A stretch of DNA of 9,786 bases from Nitrosomonadaceae bacterium. GTDB taxonomy: Bacteria; Pseudomonadota; Gammaproteobacteria; Burkholderiales; Nitrosomonadaceae. The stretch lies in NCBI GenBank assembly GCA_024644425.1, contig JAHELA010000051.1, positions 1-9,786 on the forward strand, written 5' to 3'. The position numbers and the translations under genes were made by a program. This document shows positions 1-6,878 of the stretch, in pieces (the first letter of the stretch is position 1; every line of letters begins with the position of its first letter). A model generated the notes under the pieces. It was not told the origin of the DNA. It worked only from the letters and a program-made list of their open reading frames with translations, and did no database searches.

Positions 1-493
1 CGATGCCAAGCCCCTCATACTTTGCGCTACCCGCACAATGATAAGGTTGTTCCTTTGTTAAGTAGTTTCTAATCTGTTGATCACTTAGTTCACGAAATTT
101 AACAAGAGAAGAAATAAGTCGGGACTGCATTCTACCGCTTCGGCTGTTGAAAAGACTTATTGCAGTATGAAAAACTACCTCTCTTCCACGCATGATATAT
201 AGTTGCTTAGTTGCAATCTCATGATTAAGTGGCTTTCCAAGGTGAATGCCATCAAGTGCCGCCACCTGATCAGCCCCTATGATGAGAGCATCTGGATAAT
301 TCCTAGCAACTGCACGCGCCTTGTTTTCGGCTAAGCGGCAAGCAGTAGTTTCCGGCGATTCACCAGATAAAGCTGTTTCATCAATATTTGGGCTAGAAGC
401 CTCAAAAGGAATTTGCAAGCGACAAAGTAGCTCGTAACGATAAGTAGAACTTGATCCAAGAACAAGTTTCTGTGCGTGATTTTGTGTATTCAA
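1..493 (-). CDS. yceF: Maf-family nucleotide pyrophosphatase, YceF type (C-terminus cut by window edge)
   Basis: Reading the minus strand from 493 gives an open frame of 164 residues that runs off the left edge, so about 30 residues of a roughly 195-residue family are missing. Family marks are the N-terminal LVLGSSS (10-16), PNIDET (35-40), GADQV (73-77) whose Asp75 matches the catalytic acid of Maf proteins, GKPL (86-89) and [12 protein letters not shown] near the cut end. That last motif resembles E. coli YceF (CAGSFKSEG), a 7-methyl-GTP pyrophosphatase, rather than the dTTP/UTP-type YhdE. The enzyme is thought to remove non-canonical nucleotides in the cytoplasm. The start must be TTG at 493-491: an in-frame stop lies two codons upstream and no ATG or GTG precedes the conserved N-terminus. 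There is no clear Shine-Dalgarno sequence. It is divergent from yceD, as in E. coli. The family call is firm; the substrate is inferred from the subgroup. Confidence 0.93.
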   Translation of the reverse strand, partial: MNTQNHAQKLVLGSSSTYRYELLCRLQIPFEASSPNIDETALSGESPETTACRLAENKARAVARNYPDALIIGADQVAALDGIHLGKPLNHEIATKQLYIMRGREVVFHTAISLFNSRSGRMQSRLISSLVKFRELSDQQIRNYLTKEQPYHCAGSAKYEGLGI

Positions 494-503
494 AGGTTAT
501 TTT

Positions 504-532
504 ATATTATGGTTTTTGACACTTAAGTACAA
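504..532 (-). promoter_or_regulatory. Possible weak promoter for yceF
   Basis: On the minus strand TTGTAC (532-527) and TAATAT (509-504) are 17 bases apart, matching the sigma70 consensus at 3 of 6 and 4 of 6 positions. Transcription would start near 497, only a few bases before the TTG start of yceF. The element overlaps the much better rightward promoter, so the two genes may compete for polymerase. The DNA is AT-rich, so chance matches are likely. Confidence 0.3.
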
Positions 533-544
533 AAAATATATCAT
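516..544 (+). promoter_or_regulatory. Sigma70-type promoter for the yceD-rpmF-fab cluster
   Basis: A perfect -35 box TTGACA (516-521) is followed after exactly 17 bases by TATCAT (539-544), a 5 of 6 match to the -10 consensus. It is the best promoter in the window and faces the first gene of the rightward cluster. The predicted transcription start, about 550-552, falls within a few bases of the yceD ATG at 554. The transcript from this promoter would therefore be leaderless or nearly so, consistent with the lack of a Shine-Dalgarno sequence before yceD. Confidence 0.65.
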
Positions 545-553
545 GCGCGCCTT

Positions 554-1063
554 ATGTCTGCACAAATTGTTATAGATACCCTTGATTTTGTGAGCAATAC
601 TAGAACGCTCCATGGTAAAATCATACTTAAAGATTGTATGCGTCTGAAAGACTATTTATATGATAATCAGGGTAAGCTAAAATACAAAATAAGTGGTGTT
701 TTAGATAAAAATGACAAATCTATATTGCAGGTTATTATAAACGGAGAAATACCTTTACATTGTCAGCGATGTCTTGGAAAACTAACATACTTACTAAATA
801 TACAGAGGGAGATACTTCTAGCTGAAAATGAAAATGAATTGTCTCATCTTGATGAAATTGAAACAATTGACGGGATTTTGGCAGATTCTAATTTAGATAT
901 CTTGGAACTAATTGAAGACGAAATCATTTTAAGCCTCCCAATTTCTCCACGGCACAGAGAAAATGAGTGCTCGGCTCAAGAATTTACTGATAGCAATCCA
1001 ATAGGAGAAAAAAATCCATTTGTAGCGTTAGCTAAATTAAAGAAACACACTAAAATTATTTAA
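554..1063 (+). CDS. yceD: YceD/DUF177 protein, 23S rRNA accumulation factor
   Basis: This 169-residue protein belongs to the YceD/DUF177 family, which is needed for normal 23S rRNA accumulation in E. coli and plants; its exact mechanism is not settled. Visible marks are the Cys pair in LHCQRC (Cys70, Cys73), the acidic segment with [14 protein letters not shown] (121-134), a third Cys in the following ENEC (Cys139), and the typical [10 protein letters not shown] tail (154-163). The N-terminus VIDTLDF fits proteins of this family, which supports the ATG at 554. The other nearby ATG, at 543, is in another frame. No Shine-Dalgarno sequence is present and the start is 9 bases after a predicted -10 box. 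The gene sits 13 bases before rpmF, the standard arrangement, and the pair is presumably co-transcribed. Confidence 0.93.
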   Translation: MSAQIVIDTLDFVSNTRTLHGKIILKDCMRLKDYLYDNQGKLKYKISGVLDKNDKSILQVIINGEIPLHCQRCLGKLTYLLNIQREILLAENENELSHLDEIETIDGILADSNLDILELIEDEIILSLPISPRHRENECSAQEFTDSNPIGEKNPFVALAKLKKHTKII

Positions 1064-1076
1064 GGAGTTAAATACT

Positions 1077-1256
1077 ATGGCCGTCCAGCAAAATAAGAAA
1101 TCGCCATCGAAACGTGGAATGCATCGTTCACACGATTTTCTAACTAGCTCGCCTTTAGCATTGGAGCCTAGTACAGGCGAGGTACATATGAGACATCACA
1201 TTAGTCCCAACGGTTACTATCGTGGAAAAAAAATTGTTAAAACTAAAAACGATTAG
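1077..1256 (+). CDS. rpmF: 50S ribosomal protein L32
   Basis: This 59-residue gene encodes ribosomal protein L32 (bL32), a small basic component of the large subunit. It begins [20 protein letters not shown], nearly identical in pattern to E. coli L32, and carries the conserved [19 protein letters not shown] block (35-52). There is no CxxC pair, so this is the zinc-independent form. The ATG at 1077 is preceded by AAGGAG (1062-1067), which overlaps the yceD stop codon, so yceD and rpmF are probably translationally and transcriptionally linked. The stop is TAG at 1254-1256. L32 beside fatty-acid genes is the usual proteobacterial order and ties ribosome production to membrane synthesis. Confidence 0.97.
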   Translation: MAVQQNKKSPSKRGMHRSHDFLTSSPLALEPSTGEVHMRHHISPNGYYRGKKIVKTKND

Positions 1257-1310
1257 ACTTTTAGTTATTTCTTCTACAAATCAAATAAAACTCAGTTCGT
1301 CCCAGACCTT

Positions 1311-1325
1311 ATGATGGGCATCTAA
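1311..1325 (+). other. Four-codon open frame just before plsX
   Basis: Two ATG codons (1311 and 1314) open a frame that ends at TAA 1323-1325 after only Met-Met-Gly-Ile. That stop is one base before the TTG start of plsX at 1327. The rest of the 70-base rpmF-plsX gap shows no clear promoter or terminator. A leader of this kind could recruit ribosomes that re-initiate at the weak TTG, or it could be chance. The GATGGG around 1313-1318 may instead act as a weak Shine-Dalgarno sequence for plsX. Confidence 0.2.
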
Positions 1326-1326
1326 A

Positions 1327-2388
1327 TTGGATAATACTGTAGCCATAGACTGCATGGGTGGTGATTATGGTCCTAAAGTAACGGTTCCCTCTGCAGTTAA
1401 TTTTCTCCACCGCAATCCTGAATGCAATATCGTTTTGGTAGGATTACCTGATGCGATAGAGGCAGAACTGAAAACTCTTAAAGTATCACCTAATTCCAGA
1501 TTGAAGTTGCATGCCGCAAGCGAAGTCGTCGATATGAATGACTCTCCTTTAGTAGCACTGCGCAGAAAAAAAGAATCTTCGATGCGAATTGTAATAAATC
1601 TAGTCAAGGATGGCACGGCCCAAGCCTGTGTCAGTGCTGGAAATACCGGCGCATTACTTGCAACATCCCGGTTTGTTATAAGAACTCTCCCAGGTATTGA
1701 TCGACCAGCACTTGCAGTAGTACTTCCTACCATGAAAGGCCCCACCTACGTTCTGGATCTGGGAGCCAATATTGATTGTAGCCCAGAACATCTACTTCAA
1801 TTCGGTGTTATGGGCACCACTCTAGCATCAGTAGCAGAAGGTATACATAGACCAACCATTGGCTTGTTAAACATTGGTGAAGAAGCTATCAAGGGCAACG
1901 AAACAGTTAAACAAGCAGCTGAATTACTTCGTGCTAGTGGACTTAATTTTTACGGAAATATTGAGGGTGATGATATTTACAAGGGCACTACTGATGTGGT
2001 GGTATGTGATGGTTTCGTTGGCAACGTAGCGCTAAAAACTTCAGAGGGATTAGCTCAGATGGGAGCTACTTATTTAAAAGAAGAATTTAAACGTAGTTTC
2101 CTTACAAAACTTGCTGGAATCATTGCCATGCCGGTTCTCAATTCTTTTAAGAGCCGGCTTGATCACCGCAGATTTAATGGTGCGAGCTTGCTTGGACTAA
2201 GCGGTATCGTTATCAAAAGCCATGGTTCAGCTGATGAATATGCTTTTGGATTTGCCATCAAACGCGCTTTTGAAGAAGTTCGAGGTGGCATGCTAAATAA
2301 AATCAGTGAGCATATACAGGAACTACCACATCACCCAAAAGATACAACTCCACCCTCACAACCTTCATCAAAAGAAGATGCCGCATGA
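1327..2388 (+). CDS. plsX: Phosphate acyltransferase PlsX (acyl-ACP:phosphate)
   Basis: PlsX converts acyl-ACP and inorganic phosphate to acyl-phosphate, the acyl donor for PlsY in phosphatidate synthesis; it is a peripheral membrane enzyme. The 353-residue product shows the family motifs in order: DCMGGD (8-13), SAGNTGA (103-109), DLGAN (144-148), NIGEE (182-186), GNIEG (210-214), CDGFVGN (227-233) and NGASLLGL (284-291). The last 20 or so residues are Pro/Ser/Lys-rich and not conserved. The start is TTG at 1327: an in-frame stop lies four codons upstream and the next ATG (1354) falls inside the DCMGGD strand. The Shine-Dalgarno match is poor. Its TGA overlaps the fabH ATG as ATGA, implying translational coupling. 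Confidence 0.97.
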   Translation: MDNTVAIDCMGGDYGPKVTVPSAVNFLHRNPECNIVLVGLPDAIEAELKTLKVSPNSRLKLHAASEVVDMNDSPLVALRRKKESSMRIVINLVKDGTAQACVSAGNTGALLATSRFVIRTLPGIDRPALAVVLPTMKGPTYVLDLGANIDCSPEHLLQFGVMGTTLASVAEGIHRPTIGLLNIGEEAIKGNETVKQAAELLRASGLNFYGNIEGDDIYKGTTDVVVCDGFVGNVALKTSEGLAQMGATYLKEEFKRSFLTKLAGIIAMPVLNSFKSRLDHRRFNGASLLGLSGIVIKSHGSADEYAFGFAIKRAFEEVRGGMLNKISEHIQELPHHPKDTTPPSQPSSKEDAA

Positions 2389-3344
2389 TGTATTCCAAAA
2401 TTATTGGGACAGGCGGTTATTTACCTGAGAAAATTCTCACTAACCATGATCTTGAAAATATGGTTGATACCAGCGACTCATGGATACGTAGTCGAACGGG
2501 GATTGAGCAACGGCATATTGCGGCTGATAATGAATTGGCAAGTGATCTAGCGCTTAAGGCCAGCCACGAGGCGATGAAAGCAGCAGATGTGAGCACAGAT
2601 GAAATTAATCTTATTATAGTCGCCACCACTACTCCAGATATGATTTTTCCAAGTACTGCATGTATTTTACAAAACAAGCTTGGAATCAAAAATTGTCCGG
2701 CGTTTGACGTGCAAGCGGTATGTAGTGGCTTTATCTATGCGCTTGCTACTGCAGACATGTTCATCCGCGCTGGCAGGTGCCGAACTGCGTTAGTAGTTGG
2801 CACTGAAATCTACTCTCGTATACTCGACTGGGATGATCGTGGTACCTGTGTATTGTTTGGAGACGGAGCTGGGGCTGTACTAATAACTCAAAGCAATCAA
2901 CCAGGAATAATTTCAAGCCATTTACATTCTGATGGAAGTCACGCTAATACCCTAGCCTTATCTGGAAATATCTGTAACGGAAAGATACAGGGTAATCCTT
3001 ATATTACTATGGAAGGTAATACAGTTTTTAAGTTTGCAGTAAAGGTAATGGAAGAAATTGTTCACGAAGCTGTAGCCGAAAATAATTTACAAATATCTGA
3101 TATAAGTTGGTTGATCCCACACCAAGCTAATATTCGGATTATCCAATCAACAGCAAAGAAACTTGGTATACCAATGGAGAAAGTAGTTACTACAATTAAC
3201 AAACACGGCAATACTTCTGCTGCTTCTATTCCGTTGGCACTCGATATAGCTTCACGAGACGGACGCATTAAATCTGGCCAATATGTATTACTGGAAGGAG
3301 TAGGTAGTGGTTTTACCTGGGGGGCGGTACTAATCCGCTGGTAA
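2385..3344 (+). CDS. fabH: Beta-ketoacyl-ACP synthase III (FabH)
   Basis: FabH starts type II fatty acid synthesis by condensing acetyl-CoA with malonyl-ACP. The 319-residue protein has the thiolase-fold triad in normal contexts: Cys113 in VQAVCSGF, His246 in IPHQANIR and Asn276 in KHGNTSAAS. The N-terminal [11 protein letters not shown] and the C-terminal [15 protein letters not shown] are also typical. Two adjacent ATG codons are possible. The one at 2385 overlaps the plsX stop, while the one at 2388 gives the usual family start MYSKIIGTG. The difference is one residue. Length and catalytic residues indicate an intact enzyme. It lies between plsX (overlap) and fabD (3-base gap) in the same transcript. 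Confidence 0.97.
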   Translation: MMYSKIIGTGGYLPEKILTNHDLENMVDTSDSWIRSRTGIEQRHIAADNELASDLALKASHEAMKAADVSTDEINLIIVATTTPDMIFPSTACILQNKLGIKNCPAFDVQAVCSGFIYALATADMFIRAGRCRTALVVGTEIYSRILDWDDRGTCVLFGDGAGAVLITQSNQPGIISSHLHSDGSHANTLALSGNICNGKIQGNPYITMEGNTVFKFAVKVMEEIVHEAVAENNLQISDISWLIPHQANIRIIQSTAKKLGIPMEKVVTTINKHGNTSAASIPLALDIASRDGRIKSGQYVLLEGVGSGFTWGAVLIRW

Positions 3345-3347
3345 ATA

Positions 3348-4286
3348 ATGAAATTTGCCCTTGTATTTCCTGGTCAAGGTTCGCAAACAGTTGGCATGAT
3401 GAAAGGATATGCTGATTTACCCATAGTACAGGAAACTTTCTCTGAGGCATCTGATATTCTAGGACAAGACCTATGGAAGATGGTTAATATTGGGCCGACT
3501 GATAGCCTCAACCTCACAACAAATACTCAACCATTGATGCTGACATCTGGTATTGCCCTCTACCGAGCATGGGAAATCTTAGGCGGACCAAAGCCTACTT
3601 TCATAGCTGGCCACAGTTTGGGTGAATACACTGCATTAGTTGTCTCAGGTGTAATGAATTTTCATGATGCCCTGTCAATTGTACGTTTCCGAGGGGAAAT
3701 AATGCAGCAAGCGGTGCCAGAAGGAACCGGAAATATGGCTGCGATCTTAGGACTAGATGATAATATGATACGAAAAATATGCACTGATGTTACAAATAAT
3801 TCTGTCGGGGAATTACTGGAACCTGCAAATTTTAATTCGCCTGGGCAAGTTGTAATTGCAGGACATAAAAATGCTGTATTGCGTGGCATTGAGCTAGCAA
3901 AAGAAAAAGGCGCGAAACTGGCGGTATTGTTGCCAATAAGCGTTCCTTCGCATTGTTCACTGATGGCTCCAACAGCTAAAAAAATGCGGCAACGACTAAG
4001 TATGTTGCCACTGCTAAAACCAAGAATTCCAATACTGCATAATGCGGATGTAAAACAACACGAAAAAAACACTGCTATTATAAATATTTTGGTAAAACAG
4101 CTATGTATTCCAGTACGATGGACAGAAACTATTAGTGCTTTTGCAGCAGCAGGTATCACCCACGTAGTAGAGTGTGGCCCGGGTAAGGTTTTAACAGGAC
4201 TTAACAAGCGAATAGACAAAGATTTACAGAACATAGCATTAATAAACAGCACAATACTCCGACAGACTATTAATGTTTTGATGTAG
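3348..4286 (+). CDS. fabD: Malonyl-CoA:ACP transacylase (FabD)
   Basis: FabD transfers malonate from CoA to AcpP, supplying the extender units used by FabH and FabF. The 312-residue product has FPGQGSQ (8-14) forming the oxyanion-hole region, the nucleophilic Ser90 in GHSLGEYTAL, Arg115 in the VRFRG segment that binds the malonyl carboxylate, and His202 in VPSHCSLM. The C-terminal VVECGPGKVLTGL (273-285) is the usual family ending. The ATG at 3348 follows the fabH stop by three bases without a strong Shine-Dalgarno sequence, so translation is likely coupled to fabH. All catalytic residues are present and the length matches the family (about 310). Confidence 0.97.
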   Translation: MKFALVFPGQGSQTVGMMKGYADLPIVQETFSEASDILGQDLWKMVNIGPTDSLNLTTNTQPLMLTSGIALYRAWEILGGPKPTFIAGHSLGEYTALVVSGVMNFHDALSIVRFRGEIMQQAVPEGTGNMAAILGLDDNMIRKICTDVTNNSVGELLEPANFNSPGQVVIAGHKNAVLRGIELAKEKGAKLAVLLPISVPSHCSLMAPTAKKMRQRLSMLPLLKPRIPILHNADVKQHEKNTAIINILVKQLCIPVRWTETISAFAAAGITHVVECGPGKVLTGLNKRIDKDLQNIALINSTILRQTINVLM

Positions 4287-4378
4287 TATAAGTATCGAAA
4301 AACACCTATAGAAATTTTTGTTCTTCTTTATTAGTAATGGTTTTTATGTTTTGTTACATTTTTAAATAAGTAGAGATC

Positions 4379-5119
4379 ATGTTGCAAAATCAAATAGCAT
4401 TAGTGACTGGAGCTAGCCGTGGTATTGGGCAGGCAATTGCACTTAAACTTGGAAGAGATGGCGCCACAGTAGTTGGAACCGCAACGACTGTAGAAGGTGC
4501 TAGAAATATTAGCCATTATCTTAGGGAAGCTAGTATAAAAGGTATGGGCATGGTGTTAAATGTTAACGATACTGTTCAGATTGAAAACACCCTTGCAGAA
4601 ACACGTAATAAATTTGGCGAGATAACGATCCTTGTGAATAATGCTGGCATAACTCGTGATGACCTGTTGGTCCGGATGAAAGATGAGAAATGGGATGAAA
4701 TTATTGAAACAAATCTTAAGTCGGTATTCCGCCTAAGTCGTGAAGTGCTGCGTGCTATGATGAGAGCACGCTCAGGTCGCATCATAAATATATCCTCAAT
4801 CGTGGGAACAACAGGTAATATTGGGCAAGCAAATTATTCTGCTGCCAAAGCCGGGGTAATGGGGCTTAGTAAATCTCTGGCGCGTGAAGTAGGTAGTCGC
4901 AATATTACTGTGAATTGCGTCTCCCCGGGTTTTATTGATACTGATATGACTCGTGCGCTTTCAGAAAAACAGCAAAGAGACCTGATACAGTATGTGCCAC
5001 TAGCTAGGCTAGGCCAACCTGAAGAAATAGCTTCAGCAGTGGCATTCCTTGCTTCTCCATCTGCTGGGTATATTACCGGTGCAACACTGCATGTGAATGG
5101 CGGAATGTATATGGATTAA
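4379..5119 (+). CDS. fabG: 3-oxoacyl-ACP reductase (FabG)
   Basis: FabG is the NADPH-dependent short-chain dehydrogenase that reduces beta-ketoacyl-ACP in each elongation cycle. The 246-residue product shows the nucleotide-binding TGASRGIG (10-17), NNAG (87-90), the catalytic Asn112, Ser140, Tyr153 and Lys157 (YSAAK), and SPGFIDTDMT (182-191). These are the E. coli residues shifted by about two. The ATG at 4379 has a weak AGAG element upstream. The 92 bases after fabD are AT- and T-rich and hold no gene and no convincing promoter or terminator, so read-through from fabD is likely. In this context, between fabD and acpP, a role in fatty acid synthesis is far more likely than any other SDR function. 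Confidence 0.97.
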   Translation: MLQNQIALVTGASRGIGQAIALKLGRDGATVVGTATTVEGARNISHYLREASIKGMGMVLNVNDTVQIENTLAETRNKFGEITILVNNAGITRDDLLVRMKDEKWDEIIETNLKSVFRLSREVLRAMMRARSGRIINISSIVGTTGNIGQANYSAAKAGVMGLSKSLAREVGSRNITVNCVSPGFIDTDMTRALSEKQQRDLIQYVPLARLGQPEEIASAVAFLASPSAGYITGATLHVNGGMYMD

Positions 5120-5125
5120 CTATAA

Positions 5126-5155
5126 AGAATACCTCTGAAGAAGCTCATGTATTCT
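5126..5155 (+). repeat. 7-bp inverted repeat after fabG
   Basis: AGAATAC (5126-5132) and GTATTCT (5149-5155) are perfect reverse complements separated by 16 bases, starting 7 bases after the fabG stop codon. The loop is long and no T-run follows, so this is not a classic intrinsic terminator. It may protect the fabG mRNA end or be chance. Confidence 0.35.
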
Positions 5156-5182
5156 CGGCCTGTTATAAACTTTAAAATCTTA

Positions 5183-5216
5183 GTTCAGTACAGATCAGCA
5201 TCGATCTGTACTGAAC
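5183..5216 (+). repeat. Perfect 14-bp hairpin between fabG and acpP
   Basis: The left arm GTTCAGTACAGATC (5183-5196) and the right arm GATCTGTACTGAAC (5203-5216) are exact reverse complements around the 6-base loop AGCATC. A perfect 14-bp stem is very unlikely by chance in 221 bases. No T-run follows (the next bases are ATCGTTAATC), so it does not look like a standard Rho-independent terminator. It sits about 60 bases before the acpP -35 region. Possible roles are an mRNA-end stabiliser or processing site separating fabG and acpP messages, a partial terminator, or one copy of a dispersed palindromic repeat. Confidence 0.75.
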
Positions 5217-5223
5217 ATCGTTA

Positions 5224-5243
5224 ATCATTATTAATATAATGAT
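5224..5243. promoter_or_regulatory. AT-rich 8-4-8 palindrome upstream of the acpP promoter
   Basis: ATCATTAT (5224-5231) and ATAATGAT (5236-5243) are perfect reverse complements with the spacer TAAT. The size and symmetry suit a site for a dimeric DNA-binding protein. Its centre lies about 73 bases before the predicted acpP transcription start, where an activator or an architectural protein could act. I do not recognise it as a known FadR- or FabR-type site. Palindromes arise more easily in AT-rich DNA, so function is unproven. Confidence 0.35.
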
Positions 5244-5273
5244 ATCTTATCAATCAATAATTATGTTCTAGTT

Positions 5274-5300
5274 TTGTAAATGTTAGAAATTTGTTAAAAT
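5274..5300 (+). promoter_or_regulatory. Probable acpP promoter (extended -10)
   Basis: TAAAAT (5295-5300) is preceded by TG one base upstream (5292-5293), giving an extended -10 element. TTGTAA (5274-5279) is a partial -35 box at a short 15-base spacing. AT-rich DNA from about 5221 could serve as an UP element. Transcription would begin near 5307, leaving a leader of about 34 bases before the acpP ATG. A separate promoter is expected, since acpP must be made in far greater amounts than the enzymes around it. Confidence 0.55.
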
Positions 5301-5340
5301 AGCGAAGTTTTTCTTACCTGAGAAAAGGAAGGGGATTTAG

Positions 5341-5577
5341 ATGGAAAAAGTAGAGCAGCGTATAAAAAAGATTGTAGCAGAGCAACTTGGAGTAAATGAA
5401 ACTGAAGTCAAGAATGAGTCATCTTTCGTAGATGACTTAGGCGCTGATTCGTTGGATACTGTCGAGCTAGTTATGGCGCTAGAAGAAGAATTTGAATGTG
5501 AAATTCCAGATGAACAGGCAGAAAAAATTCATACTGTACAACAAGCGATTGATTACATTAATTCCCATACGAACTAA
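5341..5577 (+). CDS. acpP: Acyl carrier protein (AcpP)
   Basis: AcpP is the small acidic cytoplasmic protein that carries growing acyl chains on a 4'-phosphopantetheine arm. The 78-residue product has the attachment motif [10 protein letters not shown] with Ser37, the recognition helix [23 protein letters not shown] (41-63), and the usual four-helix length. The start [12 protein letters not shown] fits the family. The ATG at 5341 is preceded by a strong purine-rich ribosome binding site, AAGGAAGGGG (about 5325-5334). That matches the high expression expected of this protein, and it is the strongest such site in the window. A 221-base structured gap precedes it and 36 bases separate it from fabF. 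Confidence 0.98.
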   Translation: MEKVEQRIKKIVAEQLGVNETEVKNESSFVDDLGADSLDTVELVMALEEEFECEIPDEQAEKIHTVQQAIDYINSHTN

Positions 5578-5613
5578 TTTCTTGTAATAACTTACCCAAT
5601 ACTCGGAGTCAAC

Positions 5614-6861
5614 TTGCCCAAACGCAGGGTAGTCATAACTGGAATGGGTGTTATTTCGCCCGTAGGCAATACCGCATCTGATGCATGGGCCGCTATCCTG
5701 AGTGGCAAGTCTGGTATTACTCGGATAACCCGTTTTGATGCATCTGCCCTTGCTTCTCAGATTGCCGGAGAAGTCAGGAACTTCGATATCACTGAGTACA
5801 TATCTGCTAAGGATGCTCGTCGTATGGATATATTTATTCATTATGGTATGGCTGCCGCAATCCAAGCAATAAAAGATGCAGATATTGAGGATGTTACTAG
5901 CTCCGATCTTGAGGCTGATCGTATTGGCGTTAATATCGGTTCAGGTATTGGTGGTTTACCAATGATCGAAAGCACAGATAGTGCCTATCATGAAGGTGGG
6001 CCACGCAAAATCTCACCTTTCTTTATTCCTAGCACAATTATAAATATGATTGCTGGAAACTTGTCTATCATGTACAAATTCAAGGGCCCAAACCTTGCTT
6101 TTGTTACTGCTTGCACAACTGCGACTCATTGCATAGGTGGCTCTGCGCGCATGATCGAGTATGGAGATGCGGATGTGATGATTGCAGGTGGCGCAGAATC
6201 ATGTGTAACACCGCTTGCAGTAGGTGGTTTCGCTTCGGCACGAGCATTATCTATGCAAAATTGTGACCCGGAAACAGCTAGTCGACCTTGGGATAAGGAT
6301 AGAGATGGTTTTGTACTAGGAGAGGGTGCCGGTATTCTGGTACTGGAAGAAATGGAACATGCTAAACGACGTGGTGCAAAGATTTACGCTGAATTAGCTG
6401 GTTTTGGCATGAGCGCAGATGCATACCATATGACAGCTCCCTCAGAAGATGGAGAAGGGGCTACTCGTTGTATGGCTAATGCCCTAAAAAATGCAGGTAT
6501 AAATGCTTCTGAAATAGACTACATTAATGCTCACGGTACCTCTACACAACTGGGTGACATTGCTGAAACAGTAGCTGTTAAAAATTGTTTTGGGGATCAT
6601 GCAAAAAAACTTGTAGTTAATTCTACAAAATCTATGACTGGACACTTGTTAGGTGCAGCAGGTGGCGTTGAAGCAATTTTTACCGCACTGGCAATACATC
6701 ATCAAACTGCCCCACCTACTATTAATATTTTTAACCAAGATCCACAATGTGATCTAGATTATGTGGCTGGCTCTGCTCGGAATATGAAAATTGGGGCAGC
6801 AATGTCAAATTCATTTGGTTTTGGTGGTACAAATGGAAGCCTGATTTTTCGAAAAATATAG
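5614..6861 (+). CDS. fabF: Beta-ketoacyl-ACP synthase II (FabF)
   Basis: FabF performs the elongating condensations of fatty acid synthesis and in E. coli helps adjust membrane unsaturation with temperature. The 415-residue protein has Cys167 in TACTTATH, His307 in NAHGTST, Lys339 in NSTKSMTGH and His344 in the same motif. These are the E. coli positions shifted by four. The SFGFGGTN motif (400-407) near the C-terminus is intact. The start is TTG at 5614 ([10 protein letters not shown]), fixed by the family N-terminus and by CGGAG at 5604-5608; no ATG occurs before the conserved VVITGMG. It is 36 bases from acpP and probably co-transcribed with it and with mltG. Confidence 0.97.
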   Translation: MPKRRVVITGMGVISPVGNTASDAWAAILSGKSGITRITRFDASALASQIAGEVRNFDITEYISAKDARRMDIFIHYGMAAAIQAIKDADIEDVTSSDLEADRIGVNIGSGIGGLPMIESTDSAYHEGGPRKISPFFIPSTIINMIAGNLSIMYKFKGPNLAFVTACTTATHCIGGSARMIEYGDADVMIAGGAESCVTPLAVGGFASARALSMQNCDPETASRPWDKDRDGFVLGEGAGILVLEEMEHAKRRGAKIYAELAGFGMSADAYHMTAPSEDGEGATRCMANALKNAGINASEIDYINAHGTSTQLGDIAETVAVKNCFGDHAKKLVVNSTKSMTGHLLGAAGGVEAIFTALAIHHQTAPPTINIFNQDPQCDLDYVAGSARNMKIGAAMSNSFGFGGTNGSLIFRKI

Positions 6862-6878
6862 TTTTGTTGTTACACCGT

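Noticed and set aside
1257..1326. Possible terminator between rpmF and plsX
   Set aside because: Only a four-base CCCA/TGGG pairing is seen and no T-run follows. Read-through into plsX is more likely.
3662..4252. Long minus-strand open frame of 196 residues opposite fabD
   Set aside because: It lies wholly inside fabD, whose catalytic motifs are intact. The Cys/Ser/Ile-rich translation has no recognisable domain, as expected of an antisense shadow.
5479..5865. Minus-strand open frame of 128 residues spanning acpP and fabF
   Set aside because: It crosses two certain genes on the opposite strand and shows no family motif.
6124..6165. Possible unusual active-site context in FabF ([11 protein letters not shown])
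   Set aside because: Residues after the catalytic Cys vary among FabF proteins (E. coli has TACTSG), and Cys, both His and Lys are all present. The enzyme looks normal.
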